A stretch of 48,905 nucleotides of DNA from a bacterium (lineage in GTDB: Bacteria; UBA10199; DSSB01), in assembly GCA_035281585.1 (NCBI GenBank), contig DATEDP010000112.1, positions 1 through 48,905 on the forward strand. The letters are read 5' to 3'. How positions within the stretch are numbered: position 1 is the first letter of the stretch; each line of letters begins with the position of its first letter. Shown here piece by piece: positions 8,491-16,736 of the stretch. The notes under the pieces are model-generated. The model saw only the letters and a list, made by a program, of their open reading frames with translations, ran no database searches and was not told where the DNA came from. The position numbers were made by a program, and so were the translations under genes.

Positions 8491-9102
8491 TTAGTCAGGG
8501 AGCTTTTCAAAGGAAAGACTTTTTTGGACCGGTTCTTCCGCCGGATAGGACACCTTCTCGCCTTCGACTTTGGCGAAGGCCGTCAGGCGGTGGGGTTTGG
8601 CGGCGCCGGGGCCGAGGATGTCGAGGACTTCCCAAGCTCGGGCCAGCAGGGCGTCGCCGATCAGGGAGCGATGACAGCGCCAGGGCACCGCCTCCGCGCA
8701 AAGCAAGGCCGAGGGCCGTTCGGCGGCCAGCGCCATCGCCTGATCCAAGGCTCGCCGAAAGCCCTCGGTCGCCATGTAATCGGCGTAGCCGCGAAAGGAG
8801 GCGTTCTTCCAGCCAAGGTTTTCGGAATCGACACCGGCCTTGCGCCGGCCACCCAAATCCCGAAGGTGGCGGTAATCGATTCCGGCTTGCTCCAAGGACG
8901 CGGCCAAGGTTTCGGCGTTGAAATGAGGATGGCGCCGGGAGCCCGGCAAGAGCCGGACGTCGAGGATTCGACTAACCCCGTGGGACTTCAGCAAGCCGAC
9001 GAATTCCTCAATGCTTCGAGTAGAGTGGCCGATCGTCCACAGCCGGCCCTTTACAGCCCGGTGGTTTGGGCCTAGGTATGGTGTATGGACTTGCTCGCTC
9101 AA
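8491..9102 (-). CDS. DUF488 domain protein
   Basis: A DUF488 family protein of about 203 aa. Diagnostic motifs in order are [10 protein letters not shown], a DVR that follows [28 protein letters not shown] and the C-terminal [13 protein letters not shown] (the CAExxPxxCHR signature). The family is widespread and its biochemical role is not settled. The start is uncertain because the domain begins almost at once and no ATG or GTG is available. TTG at 9102, preceded by GGAGG, is the best choice and would overlap the divergent nadA start by 18 nt. The larger frame upstream of it is antisense to nadA and is spurious. It is followed after 9 nt by the epimerase gene. Confidence 0.85.
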   Translation of the reverse strand: MSEQVHTPYLGPNHRAVKGRLWTIGHSTRSIEEFVGLLKSHGVSRILDVRLLPGSRRHPHFNAETLAASLEQAGIDYRHLRDLGGRRKAGVDSENLGWKNASFRGYADYMATEGFRRALDQAMALAAERPSALLCAEAVPWRCHRSLIGDALLARAWEVLDILGPGAAKPHRLTAFAKVEGEKVSYPAEEPVQKSLSFEKLPD

Positions 9103-10008
9103 ATCGCCTCCGAGAAAAAACGCCTCAATGCGGTTATCGTCTCTCATTATTACCAGGAAGACGAGATTCAGGATCTGGCGGATTTCGTCGGGGACTCCCT
9201 GGCCATGGCCCAGTACTGCGAAAAATCGCCGGCCGACACCCTGGTGGTCTGCGGCGTCCGCTTCATGGCCGAAACCGCCAAGATCGTGAACCCGAGCAAG
9301 CGGGTGCTGCTGCCCGACCTCCAGGCCGGCTGCTCGCTGGCCGACTCCTGCCCGCCGGCGCCCTTCCAGCAGTTCAAGTCCAAGCTCAGGGACCCCTACG
9401 TCGTGATGTACATCAACTCCAATCCCGAGATCAAAGCGCTCTCCGACGTGATCTGCACCTCGAGCAATGCCGAGAAGATCATCGCTTCGGTGCCCAAGGA
9501 CCGCGAGATCCTCTTCGGGCCCGACCGTCACTTGGGCCGCTATTTGATGGAGAAGACCGGCCGGCCGATGACGCTTTGGCAGGGCGTCTGCATCGTCCAT
9601 GAGACTTTCAACGAGAAGAAGATCGTCGCCCTGAAGTTGGAGCACCCCGACGCCGAAATCATCGCCCATCCCGAATGCGAGGAGGCGGTCTTGCGCCATG
9701 CCGATTTCGTCGGCTCGACCTCGGCCCTGCTCAAGCACAGCCAGACCTCGCCGAAGAAGAAATTCATCGTCCTGACCGAGTCGGGCATCCTCCATCAGAT
9801 GCGCAAGGCTTCGCCCGAAAAGACCTTCATCGAGGGCCCCAACGACAGCGGCTGCGCCTGCAACGAATGTCCTTACATGCGGCTCAACACGCTGGAGAAG
9901 CTCTACCTCTGCATGAAGAACGAGGCGCCGGAGATCGTGATGGACGAGAAGCTGCGGCAGAAAGCCTACCTGCCGCTGAAGCGGATGCTGGAGCTGAGCG
10001 CGGCGTAG
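9085..10008 (+). CDS. nadA: Quinolinate synthase NadA
   Basis: Condenses iminoaspartate with dihydroxyacetone phosphate to make quinolinate in de novo NAD synthesis, using an oxygen-sensitive [4Fe-4S] cluster in the cytoplasm. The 307-aa length and the cluster ligands fit the short NadA type: Cys83 (AGCSLADSC), Cys169 (WQGVCIVHE) and Cys262 (CACNECPYM), with HPECEEAV and VGSTSAL between. The N-terminal [19 protein letters not shown] is typical. nadB and nadC are not in the window. The stop codon TAG is the last three bases of a REP foot (GTAG, 10005-10008). The gene is convergent with ligA, whose enzyme consumes NAD. I regard that pairing as coincidental. Confidence 0.96.
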   Translation: MDLLAQIASEKKRLNAVIVSHYYQEDEIQDLADFVGDSLAMAQYCEKSPADTLVVCGVRFMAETAKIVNPSKRVLLPDLQAGCSLADSCPPAPFQQFKSKLRDPYVVMYINSNPEIKALSDVICTSSNAEKIIASVPKDREILFGPDRHLGRYLMEKTGRPMTLWQGVCIVHETFNEKKIVALKLEHPDAEIIAHPECEEAVLRHADFVGSTSALLKHSQTSPKKKFIVLTESGILHQMRKASPEKTFIEGPNDSGCACNECPYMRLNTLEKLYLCMKNEAPEIVMDEKLRQKAYLPLKRMLELSAA

Positions 10009-10085
10009 GGGCACCCCTTGCGGGTGCCCGCGATGACGATGATCGCAACCGCCGCAGACCGGGCGACCGCGAGGGTCGCCCCTAC
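10005..10085. repeat. REP-like pair (BIME), family 1, filling the nadA/ligA gap
   Basis: Two hairpin units face each other. One is GTAG then GGGCACCCCTTGCGGGTGCCC; the other, on the opposite strand, is GTAG then GGGCGACCCTCGCGGTCGCCC. The element occupies the whole space between the convergent genes. Its left GTAG holds the nadA stop (10006-10008) and its right GTAG, on the minus strand, holds the ligA stop (10084-10082). A single unit of this family lies at 36991-37015. The hairpins may also act as a bidirectional terminator or mRNA 3-prime stabiliser. Confidence 0.85.
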
Positions 10086-12016
10086 CCGATCATTGCCAAA
10101 AAATCTTCCTCCGAGATGATCTTGAGCTCGGCCCCCTTCTGGACCAAGGCCTCGGCCTTGAGCCACTTGTTGCCCTTCTCCCGGTTCTGGTAGCCCTCGC
10201 TGCCGATCACCAGGAAATCGAGGTCCTTGCTGACGCCGGCGGCGATCTCGCCGCCCAGCGCCTCGACCGCCTTTTCGGCCGAGCCCCGCTCCATCGTGGC
10301 CATCTTACCGGTGAAAAGGAAGCTCTTGCCCGAGAGCTTGCCCTCTTTGGCCGCGCCCTTCTCGTCGATCGTCACGTACTTGAGGAGCTTGTCGATCGTC
10401 TTGGCCTTCTCCTTCAATCCCTTGACCACCTCGCGGGCGATGACCGGGCCGACGCCGTGGATCTGAGCCAAGTCCTCTTCGCCCACCGAACGAATCCTTT
10501 CCAAGGTGCGAAAGTTTTTCACCAGGAGCTGGCTGGAGCTCTTGGCCAGCTCGGGGATGCCGAGGCCGCGCAGGAAGAGCGCCAGCGGGATCTTCCGCCG
10601 CGACTGGATATGGTCGATGAGCTTGGTGGCCAGGATGTCGCCGGTCCGCTCCAAGGTGAGGATGTCGTCCTTGGTCAGGCGGAAAAAATCCGGCAGGTCC
10701 TCGACGAAGCCGTTGTCGTAAAGCTGCTCCAGCATCTTCTCGCCGAAGCCCTCGATCTCGAGGACCGCGACGAAGTGGCGCAACTCGCCGATCTTGGTGC
10801 TGCGGCAGCCCTTGGCATTGGTGCAGTAGAGGAAATCGTCGACGACCTCGGTCGGAAAGCCGCAGGAAGGGCATTTCTTCGGGGCCTCGACCAGTTTCTT
10901 GGTCGGCTTGATCACCTGCTCGAGGTTGGGGATGACGCCGCCCCTTCGCATCACCAGGACCTCGGCCCCGATCGAGACCCCCATCTTCTTCATCAGGCCG
11001 TAGTTGTGGAGCGAGACCCGGGTGACGGTGGCGCCGCTCAGACGGACCGGATCGATGATGCCGATCGGCGTGATGGCCCGGGTCCGGGAGACGCTCCATT
11101 CGACCTCGCGGAGCACGCTGGTGCCGGCGTCGCCCTGGAACTTGTAAGCGATGGCCCAGCGCGGATGGTGGGCACTGGCGCCGAGCCGGATTTGATCGGC
11201 GATGAGGTTGGCCTTGTAGACGACGCCGTCGAGCTCGTAGTCGAGCTTGTCGCGGGCCTGGAACAGGCGCTGATAGGTTTTTTCCAGCTCGGCCGGCTCC
11301 CGGGAAAGCAGCTCGGCGTCGATCGGCGAAAAGCCGAGCTTTTTCAGCCAGCGGACATTGTCGATCTCTTCCTCGATCGGCCGGCCCAGGACTTCATAAG
11401 CGAAGAAATTAAGCCGGTATTCGCCGGTCTTCTTGGGATCCTTTTGCTTGACCGCGCCGGCCGCGAGGTTGCGAGGGTTGGCGAAGTCGCTCTCGTAGCC
11501 CTTGAAGACCGAGCGGCGCATGTAGACCTCGCCGCGAATCTCGACGTAGCCCTCGGAAATCTTTTTCGGGATGTCGGCGATCTCCAAGACATTGCGGGTG
11601 ATGTCATCGCCCTTGAAGCCATCGCCCCGGGTCTCGGCTTGGATAAGGGCGCCGGCGGCATCGTAGCGGATGGCGATGGCCAGGCCGTCGATCTTGGGCG
11701 TCGCGACCACGTCGCCGCTCAGCTTGGAAGCCCATTCGGCGAGATCCTCGAGGCTATAGCACTTATCGAGGCTGAGCATCGGCGAGGAATGCTCGATCTT
11801 CTTGCCGCCCTCGCTCAAATCGGAGCCGATTTCCTCCAAGACCTTGGCAGTCGGCTTGATCTCTTTCAAACGCTCGACCATCCGATCGAACTCGTCGTCG
11901 CTGATCTCGGGCTTGGCTTTTTTGAAATAGAGGTCGTTGTGGTAGCGAACCGCCTTCTCGAGCTCGGCGACGCTCATCTCCTGGATCGGCTTGGGTGCTT
12001 GGGCCTTTTTCTTCAA
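10082..12016 (-). CDS. ligA: NAD-dependent DNA ligase LigA
   Basis: Seals nicks in duplex DNA using NAD. In order it has the Ia domain (YHNDLYFKKAKPEISDDEFD), the adenylation domain with nucleophile Lys108 in KIDG, RGDG and ANPRNLAAGAVKQ, the OB fold, a C4 zinc finger (CPSC...CTNAKGC, about 385-405), helix-hairpin-helix repeats (LERTGDILATKL, GVGPVIAREV), and a C-terminal BRCT domain (FLFTGKM). It is 644 aa from TTG 12016, a little shorter than the usual 660-680. The TTG start overlaps the upstream phosphatase stop as TTGA, with GAGG upstream, giving translational coupling. ATG (Met14) is the alternative start. The frame extending upstream to 12601 is a shadow of the phosphatase gene. The TAG stop lies in a REP foot. 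Confidence 0.95.
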   Translation of the reverse strand: MKKKAQAPKPIQEMSVAELEKAVRYHNDLYFKKAKPEISDDEFDRMVERLKEIKPTAKVLEEIGSDLSEGGKKIEHSSPMLSLDKCYSLEDLAEWASKLSGDVVATPKIDGLAIAIRYDAAGALIQAETRGDGFKGDDITRNVLEIADIPKKISEGYVEIRGEVYMRRSVFKGYESDFANPRNLAAGAVKQKDPKKTGEYRLNFFAYEVLGRPIEEEIDNVRWLKKLGFSPIDAELLSREPAELEKTYQRLFQARDKLDYELDGVVYKANLIADQIRLGASAHHPRWAIAYKFQGDAGTSVLREVEWSVSRTRAITPIGIIDPVRLSGATVTRVSLHNYGLMKKMGVSIGAEVLVMRRGGVIPNLEQVIKPTKKLVEAPKKCPSCGFPTEVVDDFLYCTNAKGCRSTKIGELRHFVAVLEIEGFGEKMLEQLYDNGFVEDLPDFFRLTKDDILTLERTGDILATKLIDHIQSRRKIPLALFLRGLGIPELAKSSSQLLVKNFRTLERIRSVGEEDLAQIHGVGPVIAREVVKGLKEKAKTIDKLLKYVTIDEKGAAKEGKLSGKSFLFTGKMATMERGSAEKAVEALGGEIAAGVSKDLDFLVIGSEGYQNREKGNKWLKAEALVQKGAELKIISEEDFLAMIG

Positions 12017-12639
12017 AACGCGAACCTCGTCTGGAACAATCGCTCGAAATCGCCGCGCTGGTTGATGCAGACCACCCGGTCCCAGCTCGGGTCGCATTCG
12101 ATCAGCGAGACCGAGACATTGTCGATCCGGAACTTCCAAATCCGGTCGTAGGGAATGCCGAGGAATTCCATCAGCAGGCACTTGATCCAATCGGCGTGGC
12201 TCACCGCGACCACCGTGGCGTCGGGATGGCGCCGCCGGAGGTCCTCGACCCAGCCCATCGCCCGGTCCCGCACCTGGTAAAGCGTCTCGCCATTGGGCGC
12301 GACCGGAGTCTCCAACCTTTCGAAGTAGGGAGTGTAGTCGGGCAGGTTTCGGACTTCCTCGAAGGTCATCCCGACCCAATCGCCGTAATTGATCTCGACC
12401 AAGCGCTCGTCGAAGACCGGCTCGAGCCCCCGCCCCTCGCAGAGGATGGCGGCGGTCTCGCGGGCCCGGCAGACCGGCGAGCTGTAGATCGCGTCGACCG
12501 CGAAGCTGGCCAGCGATTCCCTCAAGCTCAGGCTTTGGGCCCGGCCGGTGTCGTTCAAGCTGATTTCCTGACGGCCCATGATCCGACGGATGAGGTTCCA
12601 CTCGGTTTCCCCATGCCGAACTAACAGTAAACGCAGCAT
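12013..12639 (-). CDS. Histidine phosphatase family protein (phosphoglycerate mutase-like)
   Basis: A branch-2-free, small histidine phosphatase of 208 aa. LLLVRHGETEWN near the N-terminus carries the catalytic RHG His, followed by the second Arg region in SSPVCRARETA, an acid in LVEINYGDWVG, and VVAVSHADWIK with the second catalytic His. The family includes cofactor-dependent phosphoglycerate mutases, alpha-ribazole phosphatase and fructose-2,6-bisphosphatase-like enzymes, and the substrate cannot be decided here. It starts from ATG 12639 with a GTGAG-type site and is translationally coupled to ligA. The C-terminal QRGDFERLFQTRFAF is unusual but fits the normal length. Confidence 0.92.
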   Translation of the reverse strand: MLRLLLVRHGETEWNLIRRIMGRQEISLNDTGRAQSLSLRESLASFAVDAIYSSPVCRARETAAILCEGRGLEPVFDERLVEINYGDWVGMTFEEVRNLPDYTPYFERLETPVAPNGETLYQVRDRAMGWVEDLRRRHPDATVVAVSHADWIKCLLMEFLGIPYDRIWKFRIDNVSVSLIECDPSWDRVVCINQRGDFERLFQTRFAF

Positions 12640-12658
12640 AATCTCACTTTCGCATAAA

Positions 12659-12756
12659 ATTCCCCCCTTTGAAAAAGGGGGGCTAGGGGGGATTTAAAGC
12701 GATCGCACGCCATGTCCGTCAAATCCCCCCTACCCCCCTTTCACAAAGGGGGGGAA
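12659..12756. repeat. Paired C6/G6 inverted repeat, family 3
   Basis: The left arm contains CCCCCCTTTGAAAAAGGGGG and then GCTAGGGGGGATTTAAAG. The right arm is AAATCCCCCCTACCCCCC then TTTCACAAAGGGGGGG. The spacer is about 23 nt. It lies between the divergent phosphatase and M16 peptidase genes, so here it is in a promoter region and cannot be explained only as a terminator. Confidence 0.85.
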
Positions 12757-12820
12757 GAAAAATTTGCTAGGGCGGCCGAAAAAAACATGATTGAATCAGA
12801 GGACTTAAGAAGGAGTGTCC

Positions 12821-15370
12821 ATGCTGCAACCGCATCGCGAGCTTTTGCCCAACGGCGCCACCCTGCTGCTCGTCGAGACCCACCAAGCCCCGGTCGTTTC
12901 GCTCAACATTTGCGTCAGGGTCGGCTCGCGCTACGAAACCGATGAGGAGGCCGGTATCTGCCACCTCATCGAGCACATGCTCTTCAAGGGCACCGACAAG
13001 ATGGGGGCCGGCGAGGTCGCCAAGCGCATCGAGGCCAGCGGCGGCGAGGTCAACGCCTACACCTCCTTCGACGAGACCGTTTACTACTGCACGATGGCCA
13101 GCCGCCATTTCGAGACCGGCCTCGAAGTGCTTTCCGACGCCGTCCTCCACTCGGTCTTCGATCCCGAGGAGCTGGCCCGGGAGAAGGAAGTGGTCATCGA
13201 GGAGATCCTCCGCAGCAAGGACAGCCCCGGCAAGGTCCTCTCGGAGGCGCTCTTTCAAAAGGCTTTCAGCAAGCACACCTATGGCCGGCCCATCATCGGC
13301 TTCAAGGAGACGGTCCAGGGCTTCAGCCGGGAGAAGATCCTCGATTTCTACCGCTCCTGGTACGTGCCCGAGAACATGGTCGTGGTCGTCGCCGGCGACT
13401 TCGGGAGCGAAAGGACCTTGGAGCTGCTCCGCCGCACCTTCGGCGCCCTGCCCTCGCGGCCCTCGCCCAAGGTTCACGTCCACGACGAGCCGGAGCAAAG
13501 CGATCCCCGGGCGGTGGCGCTGACCAATCCAATCCAAGGCAGCACGATGATGCTCGGCTTTCATGTCCCCGGCTTGGAGCACGCCGACATCCCGGCCCTC
13601 GACGTCTTGAGCCACATCCTGGGCGAAGGCGAAAGCTCGCGGCTCGACCTGAACGTCAAGGAGCGGCGGGGCTTGGTCAATTCGATCTACTCCTACGTCT
13701 ATGCGCCCCACGATCCGGGCCTCTTCACCGTCGGCTTCACCTTGCCGGAGAAGAATTTCGCCAAGGCCACCGAGGCCGTCCTCGAGGAGATCTATCGCTT
13801 CCATGACCAGAAGATCGATCAGGAAGAGCTGAACATGGCCAAGCTCAACATCAAGAGCGACGCCGTCTACGAAAAGGAAACCGTTGAGGGCCTGGGCCGG
13901 AAGTACGGCTATTTCGAGACCATCCTCGGCCGCCACGATTTCGACGACCATTATTATCAAGAGATCGACGCGGTCACCGCCGACGACGTTCGCGAGGTCG
14001 CCGCCCGCTATCTTCGGCCCGAGAAGCTCAGCATCGGACTGATCCATCCCCAGGATTCGAAGAAAAAGGTCGAGCCCAAGGACCTGCTCGCCTGGTCCAA
14101 GCTCAAGGCCAAGCCGGCGTCCAAGAAACGGGCGGCGGTCGACACCGAGCCCCAATTCCTGCGCTTGAAAAACGGCTTGCGGCTCATCCTCAAGGAAAAT
14201 CACAACGTCCCGACCGTCGTCATCCGCAGCGCCCACCTAGGCGGCCTGCGGGCCGAGAATCCTCGAAGCAACGGCATCCACAGCTTTCTGGCCCAGCTCT
14301 GGGGCAAGTCGACCGAGAGCCTGAACGCCGAGGCCATGGCCCGGGAGGTCGAAAGCATCGCCGGCACCATCCAAGCCTACAGCGGCCGAAACGTCGTCGG
14401 GATGAAGGCCGACTTCCTGAGCGAGAAGAGCCGCGATGGAGTCGATCTCTTCCTCGACGCCCTGCTCCACCCCCGCTTCGACAAGGACGAGATGGAGCGC
14501 GAAAGGGCCAACATCCTCGAGGCCATCCGGCGCGAGGGCGACCAGCTGGCCGGCCTGGCTTTCAAGCATTTCCAGCAAAAGCTCTTTCCGAGCCATCCCT
14601 ATGGGCTTTCTTTGCTTGGAACCGCGGCCAACGTCCGCCGCTTCGGCCGCGGCGATTTGAACAAGGCCTTCGACGCCAGCCTCAATCCGAAGAGCAGCGT
14701 GATCAGCGTGGTCGGCGACTTCGACTGGCGAAAGATGGCCGAATGCCTCAAGCCGGCGCTGGAATCGATCAAGCCGCGCAAGGCCGGCTGGAAGCCGCCG
14801 CGGATGGACCCGCCGCCGCGGGAAAGCCTCAAGGTCGAGACGGTCAAGGACAAGCTCCAAGCCCACATCGTCCTGGGCTTCCGCGGCGTCAGTTATGCCG
14901 ATAAGGATCGTTACGCCCTCGACGTCCTCAACAACATCCTCGCCGGCCAAGGCGGCCGCCTCTTCATCGAGCTGCGCGACAAGCTCTCGCTGGCTTATTC
15001 GGTCACCTCGCTGAGCCAGGAAGGCATCGAGCCCGGATACTTCGGCGTTTACATCGCCACCGAGCCGCGCAAGGTTCCGACCGCGGTCGAGGGCATCCTC
15101 AAGGAACTGGAGAAAGTCATCCGGGAGCCGGTGGGCCGGGAGGAGATGGATCGGGCCAAGCAATACATGGTCGGCGCCTATGAGATCGACCTCCAGCGCA
15201 ACAGCACCGTCGCCACCCAACTGGCCTTCAACGAGATCTACGGCATCGACCGCCGGGAGTGGATCCGCCTTCCCGAGAAGGTCCTCAAGGTCACGCCGGA
15301 GGCGGTCCTCAAGGTTGCCCGCAAGATTTTGAAATTGGATCGCTACGTTCTATCCATCGTCAGGCCCTAG
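12821..15370 (+). CDS. Two-domain M16 zinc metallopeptidase (insulinase family)
   Basis: An inverse zincin peptidase of 849 aa with two fused M16 units. The N-terminal unit has HLIEH at 48-52 (the HxxEH zinc motif) and a downstream EEI glutamate in EKEVVIEEI. The C-terminal unit, from about residue 450, keeps the M16 fold motifs (DALLHPRF, SVVGDF, LAGQGGRLFIELRDK) but has NGIHSFLAQ where HxxEH would be, so it is a non-catalytic partner, as usual in this family. There is no signal peptide, so a cytoplasmic role in degrading peptides is the simplest reading. ATG 12821 is preceded by AAGAAGGAG. A GTG two codons upstream is in frame but lies inside that site. A small secreted protein follows after 21 nt. 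Confidence 0.94.
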   Translation: MLQPHRELLPNGATLLLVETHQAPVVSLNICVRVGSRYETDEEAGICHLIEHMLFKGTDKMGAGEVAKRIEASGGEVNAYTSFDETVYYCTMASRHFETGLEVLSDAVLHSVFDPEELAREKEVVIEEILRSKDSPGKVLSEALFQKAFSKHTYGRPIIGFKETVQGFSREKILDFYRSWYVPENMVVVVAGDFGSERTLELLRRTFGALPSRPSPKVHVHDEPEQSDPRAVALTNPIQGSTMMLGFHVPGLEHADIPALDVLSHILGEGESSRLDLNVKERRGLVNSIYSYVYAPHDPGLFTVGFTLPEKNFAKATEAVLEEIYRFHDQKIDQEELNMAKLNIKSDAVYEKETVEGLGRKYGYFETILGRHDFDDHYYQEIDAVTADDVREVAARYLRPEKLSIGLIHPQDSKKKVEPKDLLAWSKLKAKPASKKRAAVDTEPQFLRLKNGLRLILKENHNVPTVVIRSAHLGGLRAENPRSNGIHSFLAQLWGKSTESLNAEAMAREVESIAGTIQAYSGRNVVGMKADFLSEKSRDGVDLFLDALLHPRFDKDEMERERANILEAIRREGDQLAGLAFKHFQQKLFPSHPYGLSLLGTAANVRRFGRGDLNKAFDASLNPKSSVISVVGDFDWRKMAECLKPALESIKPRKAGWKPPRMDPPPRESLKVETVKDKLQAHIVLGFRGVSYADKDRYALDVLNNILAGQGGRLFIELRDKLSLAYSVTSLSQEGIEPGYFGVYIATEPRKVPTAVEGILKELEKVIREPVGREEMDRAKQYMVGAYEIDLQRNSTVATQLAFNEIYGIDRREWIRLPEKVLKVTPEAVLKVARKILKLDRYVLSIVRP

Positions 15371-15391
15371 CTATCATTTCGAGGAGCATCT

Positions 15392-15889
15392 ATGAACCAA
15401 GGTCGCTTCATTCTCGTTCTCGCCGCCCTCCTCCTGCCCTTCTCCTTGCAAGCCAAGACCTTCGCCCCCGCCGGCGCCGGCTTCAGCGTCAACATGCCGG
15501 GCAAGCCGACTCACAGCGAAACCACCCATCGGAGCTTCGTCGGTGCGGTCCAGGAAAATTCCTACACCGTCAATAGCGGCGGGGCGACTTACACCGCCTC
15601 GGTTTCCGACCTCCCGGGAGCGGCGGTGGCCCTGGGCGGAGCCGGCACCATCTTGGGCAAGGCCAAGGACGGGCTCCTGAAGGAATCCGGCGGCAGCGAA
15701 ACCTCTTTCCAAAAAACCAGCCTGGGCGGCAACGAAGGCCGGGAGCTGACCTACAGCCTGCCTTCGGGCGGCCTCGGCAAAGCCCGGCTCTACTTGGTCG
15801 AGAAGCGCCTCTATGTCATCGTCGGCGCCGGCCCTAAGGCCGCCGGCCCGGCCATCGACCGCTTCGTCAACTCGTTTAAGTTGCAGTAA
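15392..15889 (+). CDS. Small exported protein, 165 aa, unknown
   Basis: Begins with a clear signal peptide (MNQGRFILVLAALLLPFSLQA, cleavage near residue 21). The mature part starts KTFAPAGAGFSVNMPGKPTH and is Gly/Ser-rich with alternating beta-type segments, ending VYVIVGAG-like (LYVIVGAGPKAAG) and AIDRFVNSFKLQ. This pattern, an FSVxMPGKP opening and a final helix IDRFxxSFxL, is common in small periplasmic proteins of unknown role related in style to DUF1795/PsbP-like folds. I cannot name a family. GAGGAG lies upstream of the ATG. It is probably co-transcribed with the M16 peptidase. Confidence 0.82.
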   Translation: MNQGRFILVLAALLLPFSLQAKTFAPAGAGFSVNMPGKPTHSETTHRSFVGAVQENSYTVNSGGATYTASVSDLPGAAVALGGAGTILGKAKDGLLKESGGSETSFQKTSLGGNEGRELTYSLPSGGLGKARLYLVEKRLYVIVGAGPKAAGPAIDRFVNSFKLQ

Positions 15890-15890
15890 A

Positions 15891-16015
15891 TTCCCCCCTC
15901 CTTTGTAAGGAGGGGGTCAGGGGGAGGTAGAGACTTGGTCTATCTGCAAATTTTTTTACATATCGCCGTCGCCGCTCTACCCCTCCCTAACCCTCCCCTT
16001 ACAAAGGGGAGGGAA
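15891..16015. repeat. Paired pyrimidine/purine inverted repeat, family 3 variant (TAGAG spacer edge)
   Basis: The left arm CCCCCCTCCTTTGTAAGGAG then GGGGTCAGGGGGAGGTAGAG is matched by the right arm CTCTACCCCTCCCTAACCCT then CCCCTTACAAAGGGGAGGG. It has the same architecture as the C6/G6 elements but a different core, and shares its GGTAGAG inner edge with the copy at 38111-38232. Confidence 0.82.
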
Positions 16016-16026
16016 AGAGAGTCCTG

Positions 16027-16611
16027 ATGCTTCAACGGCTCTGTATCTTCTGCGGCTCCAGCCCCGGCAATTCTCCGGCTTTCCAACAAGCGGCGGAGAA
16101 CTTGGCCGAAACCATGGCCCAGTCCGGCATCGGCCTGGTGTACGGCGGCGCCCAAGTCGGCCTGATGGGCTCGATCGCCGACGCCTGCCTGAAGCGCGGC
16201 GTCGAGGTCGTCGGCATCATTCCCGGAGCGCTCTTTCCCCGGGAAATTCCTCACCAGGGCTTGACCCAGCTCCACGTCGTCGATTCAATGCACGAGCGGA
16301 AGCAAAAGATGTATGAGCTCTCCGACGCTTTTGTCGCCCTGCCCGGCGGAATCGGAACCTTGGAAGAGCTCTTCGAAATCCTCACCTGGGGGCAGCTCGG
16401 CCTCCACGCCAAGCCCTGCGGCCTGCTCAACGTCCAAGGCTATTACGACAAGATGCTCGAATTCCTCGACGGCGCCGTCGGCCACGGCTTTCTCAAGGCC
16501 AAGCACCGGGCGCTTTTGCTGTCGGACCCCGAGCCGGCCCGGCTTCTGAAAAAGCTGCAGGAATATCGGCCACCTGCGGGGACAAAGTGGATAGAGAAAG
16601 GGGAAACGTGA
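16027..16611 (+). CDS. LOG family / TIGR00730 Rossmann-fold protein (cytokinin riboside 5-monophosphate phosphoribohydrolase type)
   Basis: A 194-aa LOG-family protein. It starts RLCIFCGSSPG, has LVYGGAQVGLMG for the nucleotide-binding loop, a catalytic Arg/Lys region in MHERKQKM, and the signature PGGIGTLEELFE (about residues 113-124). The family cleaves N6-modified AMP or AMP-like nucleotides to free base and ribose 5-phosphate. In most bacteria the true substrate is unknown and may be nucleotide salvage. The length is normal. It sits between two repeat elements with no obvious operon partner. Confidence 0.94.
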   Translation: MLQRLCIFCGSSPGNSPAFQQAAENLAETMAQSGIGLVYGGAQVGLMGSIADACLKRGVEVVGIIPGALFPREIPHQGLTQLHVVDSMHERKQKMYELSDAFVALPGGIGTLEELFEILTWGQLGLHAKPCGLLNVQGYYDKMLEFLDGAVGHGFLKAKHRALLLSDPEPARLLKKLQEYRPPAGTKWIEKGET

Positions 16612-16618
16612 CGAAAAG

Positions 16619-16699
16619 GTCATTCTGAGGCCCGAAGGGGCCGAAGAATCTCATACCCACCAAGGCAGTCGCAGCTCCTTCGCTGGCGCTCAGGATGAC
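16619..16699. repeat. Inverted repeat, family 4 (GTCATTCTGAG...CTCAGGATGAC)
   Basis: The outer arms are GTCATTCTGAG (16619-16629) and CTCAGGATGAC (16689-16699), imperfect inverted copies of each other. Inside is a short GC hairpin (GGCCCGAAGGGGCC) and a GAAGAATCTC block. Elements with these same edges are common in many GC-rich bacterial genomes. It fills most of the gap before the NfuA gene. Confidence 0.75.
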
Positions 16700-16736
16700 A
16701 CGTTGACAAAGCTCCTCGCCTTTGCGAGAAAAAAAC

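Noticed and set aside
10457-12151. Plus-strand 564-aa frame opposite ligA
   Set aside because: LigA motifs are unambiguous on the minus strand; the plus frame has no recognisable domain.
12767-14236. Minus-strand 489-aa frame opposite the M16 peptidase
   Set aside because: Antisense shadow; the peptidase frame has HxxEH and a strong start.
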